Numbered from the stretch's first letter, positions 36,257-46,252 are shown. The stretch is 64,000 nucleotides of DNA from Pseudomonas cavernae (GCF_003595175.1 NZ_CP032419.1:3162001-3226000), one strand, 5' to 3'. Notes: a model not told the origin generated them from the letters alone. Numbers and translations are program-made.

Positions 36257-37207
36257 ATGAATGCCTTCGCCTCGCTTGCCGATTTACCCCGCCAGTTGCG
36301 TCAGCCACACGTGCGCGACCTCGCCTGGGTGCTGCTCGCCCCGCCGCTGCTCGACAGCAGCCCCTGGCCACAACGCCACCCGCTCAGCGCCAGCGTCTGG
36401 GCGCAGGCCCCCGGCCTGCTGGGCGACTGGCTGCTGCGGCTCGATAGCGACAGCCAGGCCCTAGATGACTGGCTGGCTCAGCACCCGATTCGTCGCCTGG
36501 GGCTGTACTACGAACGCCTCTGGCAATTCGCCCTGCTAGCCGCGCCGGACATCCAGCTGCTGACCACCAACCTGCCGATCCGCCAGGCTGATGGTCACAC
36601 CCTGGGCGAGCTGGACTTGCTGCTGCGCGATGCCGAGGGTGTGCATCATCTGGAACTGGCGATCAAGCTCTACCTGGGCCCGCAGCACGGCGATGGCCGC
36701 GATCCGGCCCACTGGCTCGGCCCCGGCAGCCATGATCGCCTGGATCTCAAGATCGATCATCTCAAGCGCCATCAACTGCCGCTCTCCTCGCATCCGCAGG
36801 CACGGGTGGCCCTGGCCGAGTTCGAGCTGAGCGAGGTCAAGGCCGAGCTATGGATGGCCGGCTACCTGTTCTTCCCCTGGCCCGGCACTTGCCAAGCGCC
36901 GCGCAATATCAATCCGCGGCATTTGCACGGCCGCTGGCTGCATCGCCGCGACTGGCCGGCGTTCCACGCCAGCGAGGGCCGCGGCCAGTGGCAGCCGCTC
37001 GCCCGCCATGCCTGGCTGGCCCCGGCCCAGGCAGCTCCGGAGGATCTCTGGGACAACCCGCGCCTCGACGAATGGCTGCTGAACCTGGCCCCGAAAGCCC
37101 CGGCGCAACTGTTGGTGCGTTTCGTCGAGACAGCCAAAGGCGATTGGCAGGAAGGCGAGCGGCTGTTTCTGGTCGGCGATGACTGGCCGCAGCGGCTGGC
37201 AGACTAG
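36257..37207 (+). CDS. DUF1853 family protein
   Basis: A 316-residue protein with no signal or membrane segment. It shows the DUF1853 features: YYERLWQFALLA, then LGELDLLLRDAEGVHHLELAIKLYL, where the E-L-D...E-x-A-x-K arrangement recalls the PD-(D/E)xK nuclease core. Function unknown; the nuclease resemblance is my inference. The frame is open far upstream but the ATG at 36257 lies beyond the nadK start and fits the family. Confidence 0.85.
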   Translation: MNAFASLADLPRQLRQPHVRDLAWVLLAPPLLDSSPWPQRHPLSASVWAQAPGLLGDWLLRLDSDSQALDDWLAQHPIRRLGLYYERLWQFALLAAPDIQLLTTNLPIRQADGHTLGELDLLLRDAEGVHHLELAIKLYLGPQHGDGRDPAHWLGPGSHDRLDLKIDHLKRHQLPLSSHPQARVALAEFELSEVKAELWMAGYLFFPWPGTCQAPRNINPRHLHGRWLHRRDWPAFHASEGRGQWQPLARHAWLAPAQAAPEDLWDNPRLDEWLLNLAPKAPAQLLVRFVETAKGDWQEGERLFLVGDDWPQRLAD

Positions 37208-37253
37208 TAGCTACGCTCGACCCGCCCGCCCGAACGCGTCAGATAGCCGCGGA

Positions 37254-38210
37254 TCAGGACAGCGAATCTCGGCCGCTTAGCTCCAGCAGGCGCGCCAGCA
37301 ACGCTCTTCGTCCCTGCAGGCCGCCGGTGTGCACGAAGAGCAGGCGCGTGCCGGAGGGGAAATACCCGGCCTCGACACAATGACGCAGCGCCATCAAGGC
37401 CTTGGCGGTATACACCGGCTCTAGCGGCAGCCCGCACTCCGCCTCGAGGTCGAGGATGAAGTCAGCCAACTCGCGGTCGACCTTGGCGAACCCGCCGCGA
37501 CTGGCATCGAACAGTTGATAGCCTGCATCGGCGTTACCGGCCTGCGCCAACAGCACCCCTACCAGCTCGGCCACACCATGATCGTCTGGCACTGCCATGG
37601 CGCCATACACCGGATGCACAGCCGCCTCTGCCAGCACCAAACCAGCCAAGGTGGTGCCAGTACCCGCGGCCAGCCACCAGCCGTGATAGTCAGTCCAGCC
37701 CAGCGCCGGCAGTTGCTCACGCACCATGTCCAGCAGCAATCCACAGCCCCGAGCGCCCGGCAAACCACCGCCACCTTCCGGCACCGGCTGCAGCTCTGGG
37801 TAGCGCTCGCGCCAGGGCTTCCAGAAATCGGCGTGGTGACGGGCGCGATAACCGCCATAGCCGAGCCAATGCAACTGCATGCCGAATTCGTGCAGATCTG
37901 CCACGGTCGGCGTGCCCTGGGGTTCGCCGCGCAGCAGGCCAACGGTGGCGAAGCCGAAACGCTTGCCCGCTGCGGCCAGCGCGTGCAGATGGTTGGAGTG
38001 CGGGCCGCCCAGGCTGATCAAACCCTGCGCGCCTAGCGAGGCGGCCTGCTGTAGGTACGGCGCGAGCTTGAACCATTTGTTACCGGCGATCAGTGGATCG
38101 ATCAGATCGAGACGCAACACCGCGACCTCGACCCCGGCGCGCGCCAGCCAATCGAGGCGCAACGGCTCGAGCGGCGCGTGGGGCGCCCAGTGGGGAACGA
38201 CGACAGGCAA
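37254..38210 (-). CDS. PLP-dependent D-cysteine desulfhydrase / ACC deaminase family enzyme
   Basis: A 318-residue fold-type II PLP enzyme. Lys45 in GNKWFKLAP is the Schiff-base lysine; GGPHSNHLHALAAAGKRFG follows, and the phosphate-binding loop is AAGTGTTLAGL. This family includes D-cysteine desulfhydrase (releasing H2S, pyruvate and ammonia) and ACC deaminase; the exact substrate cannot be fixed here. It is convergent with the DUF1853 gene (46 bases between stops) and follows the repeat region 38290-38543. Confidence 0.85.
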   Translation of the reverse strand: MPVVVPHWAPHAPLEPLRLDWLARAGVEVAVLRLDLIDPLIAGNKWFKLAPYLQQAASLGAQGLISLGGPHSNHLHALAAAGKRFGFATVGLLRGEPQGTPTVADLHEFGMQLHWLGYGGYRARHHADFWKPWRERYPELQPVPEGGGGLPGARGCGLLLDMVREQLPALGWTDYHGWWLAAGTGTTLAGLVLAEAAVHPVYGAMAVPDDHGVAELVGVLLAQAGNADAGYQLFDASRGGFAKVDRELADFILDLEAECGLPLEPVYTAKALMALRHCVEAGYFPSGTRLLFVHTGGLQGRRALLARLLELSGRDSLS

Positions 38211-38289
38211 GTCCAGTGTCCTGAGGTGGGGATTCGCTTAAGTATGGGGCCACAAGCGCTGCTGGTAGGCCACACGCTGTGTCGAGCCA

Positions 38290-38380
38290 TCGCCGACTAC
38301 AGCAGAGCAATGGCAGCGCTGTATGGCAGCAAAAGACTGCCACCAAAATTATGCCGCCAACCTCTGACTCAGGACACTAG
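38290..38380. repeat. Diverged partial copy of the CTAG-bounded element (family B)
   Basis: The segment ending CTGACTCAGGACACTAG resembles the right end of the full element at 38377-38543, including ATGGC, GGCAGC...CAAAA.ACTGCC and CCAACCTCTGACTCAGG, but with many substitutions. Its left limit is uncertain. It is in the same orientation, sharing the CTAG at the junction with the full copy. Confidence 0.55.
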
Positions 38381-38400
38381 TGTCCTGAGTCAGAGGTTGG
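38357..38400. repeat. 44-bp perfect palindrome at the junction of two repeat copies
   Basis: Each 22-bp half is the exact reverse complement of the other (CCAACCTCTGACTCAGGACACT and complement), centred on CTAG. It arises because the right end of one copy meets the left end of the next at a shared CTAG. It could extrude as a cruciform or act as a terminator-like hairpin. Confidence 0.9.
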
Positions 38401-38543
38401 TTTAAGAGCTGGCGAGTGGATTTTGTTGTCAGGCAAGGCGCCGCGATGAGTCGTAGCAGGGCTATGGCGAAGAGCGGCAACGCCGCATGGCCGCAAAAAA
38501 CGCCGCCAGAATTAAACAGCTAACTTCTGATTCAGGACACTAG
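38377..38543. repeat. Family B MITE-like element bounded by CTAG
   Basis: A 167-bp non-coding element with terminal inverted repeats (CTAGTGTCCTGAGTCAGAGG at the left; complement of CTAGTGTCCTGAATCAGAAG at the right). Each end carries CTAG, consistent with a CTAG target duplication. The interior (GGCAAGGCGCCGCGATGAG) has no ORF with a ribosome site. The terminal CTA (38540-38542) is the TAG stop of the coiled-coil gene on the minus strand. Confidence 0.8.
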
Positions 38544-39907
38544 CTGACGGTGCGCAGACGGCTGGCGGTCTTGTGCCGCGCGCAGCAGTTGGAGTCACCG
38601 GCAACGAAACGGCTCGGCGCGTCCACCCGTTCGATCGGCAGGGCGCAGCGCTCGCCGCTGGGCAATGTCGCCTCGCAGCTCGGTTGCTGGTAATGGGTGA
38701 GCCACTGGCGGTATTGCGTCTCAGAAACGAAGCACTTGGCCGAGACATAAGCCATGGGGTTGTCCTGATAGCGGGCGACGTCCTGCAGCGGGATGGTCAG
38801 GTGCCCGGCGCCCGGGTGATAGACCACGAACACCACGCCCAATTTGGCCAGGCGCTCGAGCACCTGATCGCCGCCCTGACTGGCAAACTCGTCGCGTTCA
38901 CGCCTGAGTCGGCCGACTTCCTGCTGCAACTGGCTATCCAGCTCGCTGCGATAGGCCAGTTCGACATCGCGGATGGCGATTTGCTCTTTGTACCCGGCGA
39001 CTGCGGCGACCACTTTGGCTTGCAACTCGCCATCGAACTGGGCGCGCAGGATATCCGCCTCGGTGCGGCTGTGCTGCTCCAGGGCACGCAGTTGCTGAGT
39101 CATTTCCTCGCGACTGGTCTGGAAGCTTTGCGCTTGCGCGCTCAGCTGCGCCTTGAGGCTGGCGTTCAGCTGCTCCTGCTGGCGCAAGGCCTGCTGCAAA
39201 GCCTGGATCTCGGCCTGCTGTGCCTGGCCCTGCTCTTCGCCGGCCAGTTTGAACTTGGCCAGCGCTTCTTCATGCTGCTGGGCGAGGCTGCTGATGCGCA
39301 GGCGCTGCTGCCTGATCAGTTGTGCGGTTTTCAGACGGTGTTCCTGATCCACCTTGGCCGCCAGCTTGTCCGCCTCCTCGCTGGAAGGATTTGGCGCATA
39401 CCACTTGTCCTCGGAGACCACTTGCAGGCGTTCGGGCGCCACTGCCGGCCGACTCTCGTCCTCTACCAGCAGGCCGAGCTGATTGCGCTTGACCGTGTTG
39501 CGCAGCAGCACCAAATCGTTCTGGCCCGGCGCCAGGCTGGGGTCCCACAGGTGCATCTGATGCCAGGACACCGGGCACTGACTGCGGCAGGCCAGACGAA
39601 TCGGTCCGGCGCCCATGTCCGGGCCGCGCCCGGAGCGCTCAGCCAGGTGACGCAAGGGAATGTTCCAGCCGCTGTCAGGGCAGCCTTTCTCGTCGAAATC
39701 CAGATAGAAGAACACCGCCGCCCGCACCAGCAGGCGCGGGTTGATCAGCACGAAAGCGGCGCGCATTTGCTGATCGGCGAATTCGGGCATGTTGACGATA
39801 CCGTCGAGCAGGGCTTCGAACTCGGGAAAGAGCATTTCCTTACAGATGCCGCGCTCATTGAAGAACATCACGGCTTCAACCATTTGCGGCTTTTTCTGCA
39901 TGCTCAT
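38540..39907 (-). CDS. Conserved hypothetical coiled-coil protein with cysteine-rich C-terminus
   Basis: 455 residues, no recognised named family. The N-terminal 150 residues form a globular domain with a CRSQCPVSWHQMHLWDP segment. Residues about 185-345 are a long Gln/Glu/Leu-rich coiled coil (QQHEEALAKFKLAGEEQG, QALQQALRQQEQLNASLKAQ). The C-terminus has a C-x9-C...C-C-x2-H arrangement (CEATLPSGERC ... SNCCARHK) that could bind zinc. No signal peptide. The start at 39907 follows AGGGAGA. Monocistronic, followed directly by the family B element. Codon use matches neighbours; a core Pseudomonas gene of unknown function is likely. Confidence 0.7.
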   Translation of the reverse strand: MSMQKKPQMVEAVMFFNERGICKEMLFPEFEALLDGIVNMPEFADQQMRAAFVLINPRLLVRAAVFFYLDFDEKGCPDSGWNIPLRHLAERSGRGPDMGAGPIRLACRSQCPVSWHQMHLWDPSLAPGQNDLVLLRNTVKRNQLGLLVEDESRPAVAPERLQVVSEDKWYAPNPSSEEADKLAAKVDQEHRLKTAQLIRQQRLRISSLAQQHEEALAKFKLAGEEQGQAQQAEIQALQQALRQQEQLNASLKAQLSAQAQSFQTSREEMTQQLRALEQHSRTEADILRAQFDGELQAKVVAAVAGYKEQIAIRDVELAYRSELDSQLQQEVGRLRRERDEFASQGGDQVLERLAKLGVVFVVYHPGAGHLTIPLQDVARYQDNPMAYVSAKCFVSETQYRQWLTHYQQPSCEATLPSGERCALPIERVDAPSRFVAGDSNCCARHKTASRLRTVS

Positions 39908-40121
39908 CGAATTCTCCCTGGGCCCGCACGGTGATGGTTCGCTCGCACGGTGGCGTTACTGCCAAGCGAATAACCCCCGTCAGATTGGGGGCTATTCCGT
40001 GGTTGGGCCAAGTCTAGGGGAAAATGTGGCGCCGGCAATGTGACTGGGTTGGCAGTCGCCCGCCGTTGCGAGCGGGCAGACCGGCGGCGGGACGAAATTG
40101 TGACCGGCTTGGTGCAACCAC

Positions 40122-40547
40122 TCAGGCTTTGGCAAGGTACGGCGCCAGGCGCCGGCCCATCTCCTCGCTGAGCGCCTGCAGGCCGCTCATGGAGCGAATC
40201 ATCACTTCGAACTCGACGACCTTGCCGTCCTCGTTGAAGCGGATCATGTCGATCCCTTTGAGCTCGCGGTCGCCGACCCTGGCGCTGAACTCCAGCACCA
40301 CATTGAGACCATCGGCACTCGCCAGCTCGCGGTGATAGACGAAGTCCTCGAAGACCTTGCTCACCGTGCTGAGGATCAGCGCCACCACAGGCGCACCGAC
40401 ATAGGGTTTGAACGCCGCCGGTGAGCGGAATACCGCCTGCGGCTCGAGCAACTCAGGCAGCGCTCGCAGATCATTACTGACAATCATGGCGTGCCATTGG
40501 GCCAGGGCTTGCACCACGGCCGGCTTCACAGCGAGTGCTGCTGACAT
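40122..40547 (-). CDS. NTF2-like / SnoaL-like protein
   Basis: A 141-residue protein with the alpha+beta cone pattern of NTF2-like proteins (VQALAQWHAMIVSNDLRALP, then a strand-rich second half with LKGIDMIRFNEDGKVVEFEV). Such proteins bind small hydrophobic molecules or act as isomerases. It starts 17 bases after the fadH stop on the same strand, so it is very likely co-transcribed with fadH and may take part in fatty acid breakdown; this is inference. Confidence 0.82.
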   Translation of the reverse strand: MSAALAVKPAVVQALAQWHAMIVSNDLRALPELLEPQAVFRSPAAFKPYVGAPVVALILSTVSKVFEDFVYHRELASADGLNVVLEFSARVGDRELKGIDMIRFNEDGKVVEFEVMIRSMSGLQALSEEMGRRLAPYLAKA

Positions 40548-40564
40548 GTTCGACTCCTCTCGAA

Positions 40565-42622
<2,058 letters not shown>

Positions 42623-42700
42623 TCACGGGACGCTGCGGCCTCGAGACGGGTCGCAGTCGGTTATGGGGCAAACGATAAAGAGCGCCCCCAACCCACTCAA

Positions 42701-42730
42701 TGATCCAAAATGACAAGTTATTGATCCAAA
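42701..42730. promoter_or_regulatory. Putative AraC-family operator: direct repeat TGATCCAAA, 21-bp period
   Basis: TGATCCAAA occurs at 42701-42709 and 42722-42730 in direct orientation, start-to-start 21 bp (two helical turns), in the 201-base region between the divergent fadH and hydrolase genes. Direct repeats at this period are typical of AraC-family activator sites, and an AraC regulator gene is two genes away at 43935. Assignment of regulator to site is inference. Confidence 0.5.
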
Positions 42731-42799
42731 TGAGCAGCATGACTTGGCAATGGCACAGCCGGCCCCTAACCTAGAGCCTCGACTCCACGGCCACCACCC

Positions 42800-43930
42800 A
42801 TGCGCAAATTACTCAAAGTTCTGGTCATCACCCTATTGCTCGCCACGCTCGGCAGTTACGCGCTGTGGACGGAAATGCGTCCGGTCGGCCATTACCTGTC
42901 CGACCTGCGCAGTCAGGTCGTGCTCAACCAGGGGCAGCCGGGCGATAGGGGCAATCTGCTGGGGATCCAGCCGGAACTGTTTGCTGGCGATTACCAGAGC
43001 GCCGAGCGCCTGCGGCTGAAACTGCACGCCTATCTGGACAAGGCCCGCAGCGAGGGCCTGCTCAACGCCAAGACCGTGGTGGTGCTGCCCGAGCATATCG
43101 GCACCTGGCTGGTGGCAGTCGGCGAGAAACCTGAGGTCTATCAGGCCGCCACGGTGAGCGAGGCGATGACCTGGATGGCCGTCAGCAACCCCCTGCGCCT
43201 GACGCGCGCGCTGCTCGCCGCGAAGGGCGATGATCGCCTGGCCGACGCCCTGTTCCGCATGAAGGCGAAACGCATGGCGCAGGATTACCAGCAGCTGTTC
43301 GGCGGCCTGGCCAAACGCTTCGCGGTCACCCTGGTTGCCGGCTCCATCGTGCTGCCTGAACCGCGGGTGGAAAGCGGCCAGCTGCGCATCGGCAGCGGCC
43401 CGCTGTACAACATCAGCCTGGTATTCGGCGCGGATGGCGCACCGCTCGGCCAACCGCAAGGCAAAGTCTTCCCGATCCGCGACGAGCAGGGCTTCACCGC
43501 CGCCGCCCGCGCCGATGCTCTCAGCGTGGTGGAAACCCCCGCCGGCCGCCTCGGCGTGCTGATCTGCGCCGACAGCTGGTACCCGGCCGGTTATGCCGAG
43601 CTGGCGCGCGGCGGGGTCGAGCTGCTCGCCGTCCCGGCCTTCCTCACCGGCAACGGCAACTGGAGCAAACCCTGGGGCGGCTACAACGGTGCGCCGCCCC
43701 CGGCGGACGTCAACCTCCGCCCCGGCGAGCTGAGCGAGGGCGAAGCCTGGCAGCGCCTGGCCATGGCCGGTCGCCTGCCAAGCAGCGGCGCCCAGGCCGG
43801 GATCACCGTGTTCCTGCGCGGCCAGCTGTGGGACATGGGCAGCGATGGCCAAAGCCTGGTCGCCACCCCGCAACAGCACCAGCTGGCCGGCGACGGTCCC
43901 GGCGCCCGCCTGATCAACCTCTGGTTGTAA
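42800..43930 (+). CDS. Membrane-anchored carbon-nitrogen hydrolase (nitrilase superfamily)
   Basis: A 376-residue protein with an N-terminal hydrophobic anchor (LLKVLVITLLLATLGSYAL, residues 4-22). The nitrilase-superfamily triad is visible: Glu98 in LPEHIG, Lys222 in GKVFPI, and Cys256 in LICADSWYP. The spacing between Glu and Lys is larger than usual, with an insertion of about 40 residues. Substrate unknown (amide or nitrile). It ends four bases before the AraC regulator gene, so the two form an operon; fadH is divergent. Confidence 0.83.
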   Translation: MRKLLKVLVITLLLATLGSYALWTEMRPVGHYLSDLRSQVVLNQGQPGDRGNLLGIQPELFAGDYQSAERLRLKLHAYLDKARSEGLLNAKTVVVLPEHIGTWLVAVGEKPEVYQAATVSEAMTWMAVSNPLRLTRALLAAKGDDRLADALFRMKAKRMAQDYQQLFGGLAKRFAVTLVAGSIVLPEPRVESGQLRIGSGPLYNISLVFGADGAPLGQPQGKVFPIRDEQGFTAAARADALSVVETPAGRLGVLICADSWYPAGYAELARGGVELLAVPAFLTGNGNWSKPWGGYNGAPPPADVNLRPGELSEGEAWQRLAMAGRLPSSGAQAGITVFLRGQLWDMGSDGQSLVATPQQHQLAGDGPGARLINLWL

Positions 43931-43934
43931 ACCG

Positions 43935-44972
43935 ATGAAACCCGTCCGCGTGCGCCTCGGCGACCTCAGCGTCGGCTTCGTCGACAGCCTGGCCGACGCA
44001 GTGCGCAGCCATGCCCAGGACCCTGTCCCGCTGCTGGAGCAATACGGTCTGGATGCCGCGCGCCTGGCCGAACCGCGGGCGCGCCTGTCGATTCCGCGCT
44101 ACATGCGCCTGGGACATGCGGCGATCCACCTGACCGGCGACCCTGCCCTCGGCCTGTGCCTGGGCCAGCTGGGCAGTCTCAACCGCCTCGGCCTGGCCGG
44201 CGTTACCGCGGCGCAGGCACCCACAGTGCGTGAAGCCGCACGGGCGCTGATCCACTTCGAGCCGCTCTACGCACAGAACTACCGCGGTCAGTCGAGTCTG
44301 CACGAGGACGCCCGAGGCGCCTGGCTGCGCTTCTATTCGATCAGCCCGTACAACGCTTACAACCGCTTCGTGGTGGACAGCGTGCTGGCGGCCTGGGCCT
44401 GCCAACTCGGGCATCTGTGCGGTGACCGTTTGAGTCTCGAGCGGGTGATGATCGAGTTTCCCGCGCCCAGCTACGCCGAACGCTACGGCGAACTGTTCGG
44501 CTGCCCTGTGGAGTTCGGCGCGACCACCAACCAGTTGCGCCTCGACCAGACCAATTTGGCCCTGCGCAATCCCGCGCATTGCCCGAGCACCTGGCGCCAT
44601 CTGCTGGAAATCTGCGAGCGCGAACTGGAGCAGCTGACCCGTACCCGCAGCCTACGCGAACGCATCGTTCACCTGCTCGGCCCGCTGCTGCACGGCCGCG
44701 AACCCGACCTGGAAGAAGTCGCCGCCCGCCTGCAAATGCCGACCTGGACCTTGCGCCGCAAGCTGGCCGAAGAAGGCACACAGTTCCGCGCGATTCTCAA
44801 CGACACCCGCCGCGACCTGGCGATGGCCTATATCCGCGACACCGAATTGAGCTTCGGCGAGATTGCCTTCCTGCTCGGCTTCGCCTCGGCTGAAGCTTTT
44901 CAGCGCGCCTTCAAGCGCTGGAGCGGCGGCACTCCGGGGGAATTCCGCCGCGCCCAGCGCCAGGCGGGCTGA
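43935..44972 (+). CDS. AraC-family transcriptional regulator with arabinose-binding-type N-terminal domain
   Basis: A 345-residue regulator. The N-terminal part (about 25-215) matches the arabinose-binding domain of the OruR/ArgR-like AraC group (LGLCLGQLGSLNRLGLAGVT, ALIHFEPLYAQNYR). The C-terminal 100 residues hold two helix-turn-helix units (LEEVAARLQMPTWTLRRKLA, and FGEIAFLLGFASAEAFQRAF followed by KRWSGGTPGEFRR). Operonic with the hydrolase, and likely to act on the fadH/hydrolase intergenic region where a direct repeat is present. Confidence 0.9.
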   Translation: MKPVRVRLGDLSVGFVDSLADAVRSHAQDPVPLLEQYGLDAARLAEPRARLSIPRYMRLGHAAIHLTGDPALGLCLGQLGSLNRLGLAGVTAAQAPTVREAARALIHFEPLYAQNYRGQSSLHEDARGAWLRFYSISPYNAYNRFVVDSVLAAWACQLGHLCGDRLSLERVMIEFPAPSYAERYGELFGCPVEFGATTNQLRLDQTNLALRNPAHCPSTWRHLLEICERELEQLTRTRSLRERIVHLLGPLLHGREPDLEEVAARLQMPTWTLRRKLAEEGTQFRAILNDTRRDLAMAYIRDTELSFGEIAFLLGFASAEAFQRAFKRWSGGTPGEFRRAQRQAG

Positions 44973-45059
44973 TCACATTTCGGTCGCGTCTTCCGCAGGC
45001 TCGGCTGGGTCCTGCTCGCTGGCGTGAAATTCGAGCAGTTCTTCTTGGTATTCGTCCAC
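44973..45059 (-). CDS. Small acidic protein, 28 aa, GTG start
   Basis: GTG at 45059-45057 is preceded by AGGAGG at about 8-nt spacing, one of the best ribosome sites in the window. The frame encodes 28 residues (start MDEYQEELLEFH, end AEDATEM) and stops at TGA (44975-44973) one base past the AraC stop on the other strand. Ten of 28 residues are Glu or Asp, giving a highly negative peptide. I do not know a named family. The site strength and compact fit argue for a real gene. Confidence 0.6.
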   Translation of the reverse strand: MDEYQEELLEFHASEQDPAEPAEDATEM

Positions 45060-45153
45060 TGGATAATCCTCCTGGCCTGACGACTTTATTAAAAACAAAG
45101 ACCATGCCAGACAGGCTAAAGATCCCAGATGAACGAAAAATTACGGCAAAGAA

Positions 45154-45185
45154 AAAGCCCCCAGGTATCGCTACCTGAGGGCTTT
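45154..45185 (-). terminator. Intrinsic terminator of the tRNA operon
   Basis: Read on the minus strand: AAAGCCC-T-CAGGTA, a 4-nt loop, TACCTG-G-GGGCTTT, followed by a T-run (GAAAAAG on the plus strand). It lies just after the second tRNA-Asp of the minus-strand tRNA cluster. Confidence 0.9.
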
Positions 45186-45191
45186 CTAAGA

Positions 45192-45268
45192 TGGCGCAGC
45201 GGACGGGACTCGAACCCGCGACCCCCGGCGTGACAGGCCGGTATTCTAACCGACTGAACTACCGCTGC
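45192..45268 (-). tRNA. tRNA-Asp (GTC)
   Basis: A 77-nt cloverleaf ending in encoded CCA: acceptor GCAGCGG/CCGCTGC, D-arm, anticodon loop CCTGTCACG (anticodon GTC), T-loop GTTCGAGTC. Identical in its body to the copy at 45365-45441. Confidence 0.97.
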
Positions 45269-45364
45269 GCGTCGGTTGGACTTGCGTCCGGTGGAACTCT
45301 TGCTTCGTCTGGCGCAAAGCCCTGGGCTTCTTGCCTCATGCCCGGCGGACCGAACATGGAAATA

Positions 45365-45441
45365 TGGCGCAGCGGACGGGACTCGAACCCGCGACCCCCG
45401 GCGTGACAGGCCGGTATTCTAACCGACTGAACTACCGCTGC
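45365..45441 (-). tRNA. tRNA-Asp (GTC), second copy
   Basis: A second 77-nt tRNA-Asp with the same anticodon GTC and encoded CCA, 96 bases upstream of the first in the same transcript. Confidence 0.97.
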
Positions 45442-45477
45442 GCGTCGGCCGGACTTACGTCCGAAATCTCACAAGAG

Positions 45478-45553
45478 TGGTGGGTGATGACGGGATCGAA
45501 CCGCCGACCCTCTGCTTGTAAGGCAGATGCTCTCCCGGCTGAGCTAATCACCC
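45478..45553 (-). tRNA. tRNA-Val (TAC)
   Basis: A 76-nt cloverleaf with acceptor GGGTGAT/ATCACCC, anticodon TAC in CTTACAA, T-loop GTTCGATCC, and encoded CCA. First gene of the Val-Asp-Asp operon. Confidence 0.97.
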
Positions 45554-45572
45554 CTCGTCTTGCGAGGCGCGC

Positions 45573-45601
45573 AATTTACGCAGGCACCAGCGCTAAGTCA
45601 A
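45573..45601 (-). promoter_or_regulatory. Promoter of the tRNA-Val-Asp-Asp operon
   Basis: On the minus strand: TTGACT (-35), 17-bp spacer, TAAATT (-10), followed by a GC-rich discriminator GCGCGCC, about 20 bases before tRNA-Val. This is the classic layout of a strong, growth-rate and stringently controlled stable-RNA promoter. Confidence 0.87.
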
Positions 45602-45727
45602 CACCCTGCTTAGAGTTTTTCTTCGCTCACAATACCACTGCCCAGCCTACGACAGCACCCAGGCCCGGCCAAAAGGCACCGCGCAGGTGCCCAGGCACGC
45701 AGAATTGCATAGTTTTGGCGCACAGAT

Positions 45728-46252
45728 TCAGGGCCCGGCGTGCAAGGTCAGCCGCGCCGCCACCCGGCCATCGGCATTGCGATCAAGCCCAGCCTCGCCG
45801 ATGCGCACCCCCTGGCTTTCCAGCACGCCAAACCAGCGCAGCAGCTGAGCGAAGGGCGCCGGCTGCAGGCTGACCTGGAGGCCACCGTCACCCTCGCTGT
45901 CCAGCCGCTCGACCGTCAGCCCCTGCTGCACTGCTGCAGCGGTCACCAACCCTTGCAGGCGAGCCGGATCGACGCTGACCTTGGGCTTGCCCTGCAGACC
46001 ACGCGCCAGGGGGGCTTGCGCCTCCAGATAGGCATGCAGCTCACGCTGCTGCTCGAAATAGCTGCGCGCAACGGCACGGCTCTGCTCGGCCGGCCGCCAC
46101 AGGCCCAGATACAGCAACGCCGCGAGCAGGAACAGCGCCAGCACACTCAGAGCGAGGCGCTCACGCGGCGCCAGAGCACGCCAGCGCTGCAGCAACGGGG
46201 ACTTTTCCAAGCGCAATGCAAGCGGCTGGCTCAAACCTGTCAAAGTGTTCAT
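45728..46252 (-). CDS. xcpZ: Type II secretion system protein M (XcpZ/GspM)
   Basis: A 174-residue inner-membrane protein: cytoplasmic N-terminus, one helix (about 33-50, LSVLALFLLAALLYLGLW), and a periplasmic ferredoxin-like domain. GspM stabilises GspL and forms the assembly platform with GspF. Last gene of the xcpRSTUVWXYZ operon; its ATG abuts the xcpY TAA. Confidence 0.92.
   Translation of the reverse strand: MNTLTGLSQPLALRLEKSPLLQRWRALAPRERLALSVLALFLLAALLYLGLWRPAEQSRAVARSYFEQQRELHAYLEAQAPLARGLQGKPKVSVDPARLQGLVTAAAVQQGLTVERLDSEGDGGLQVSLQPAPFAQLLRWFGVLESQGVRIGEAGLDRNADGRVAARLTLHAGP

Noticed and set aside
38221..38545. Repeated sequences as a CRISPR array
   Set aside because: There are only two diverged copies of about 90-170 bases with no regular spacers.
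45191..45873. Open frames running through the tRNA genes
   Set aside because: They are the complements of tRNA-Asp and tRNA-Val; repeated peptides in them come from the two identical tRNA genes.
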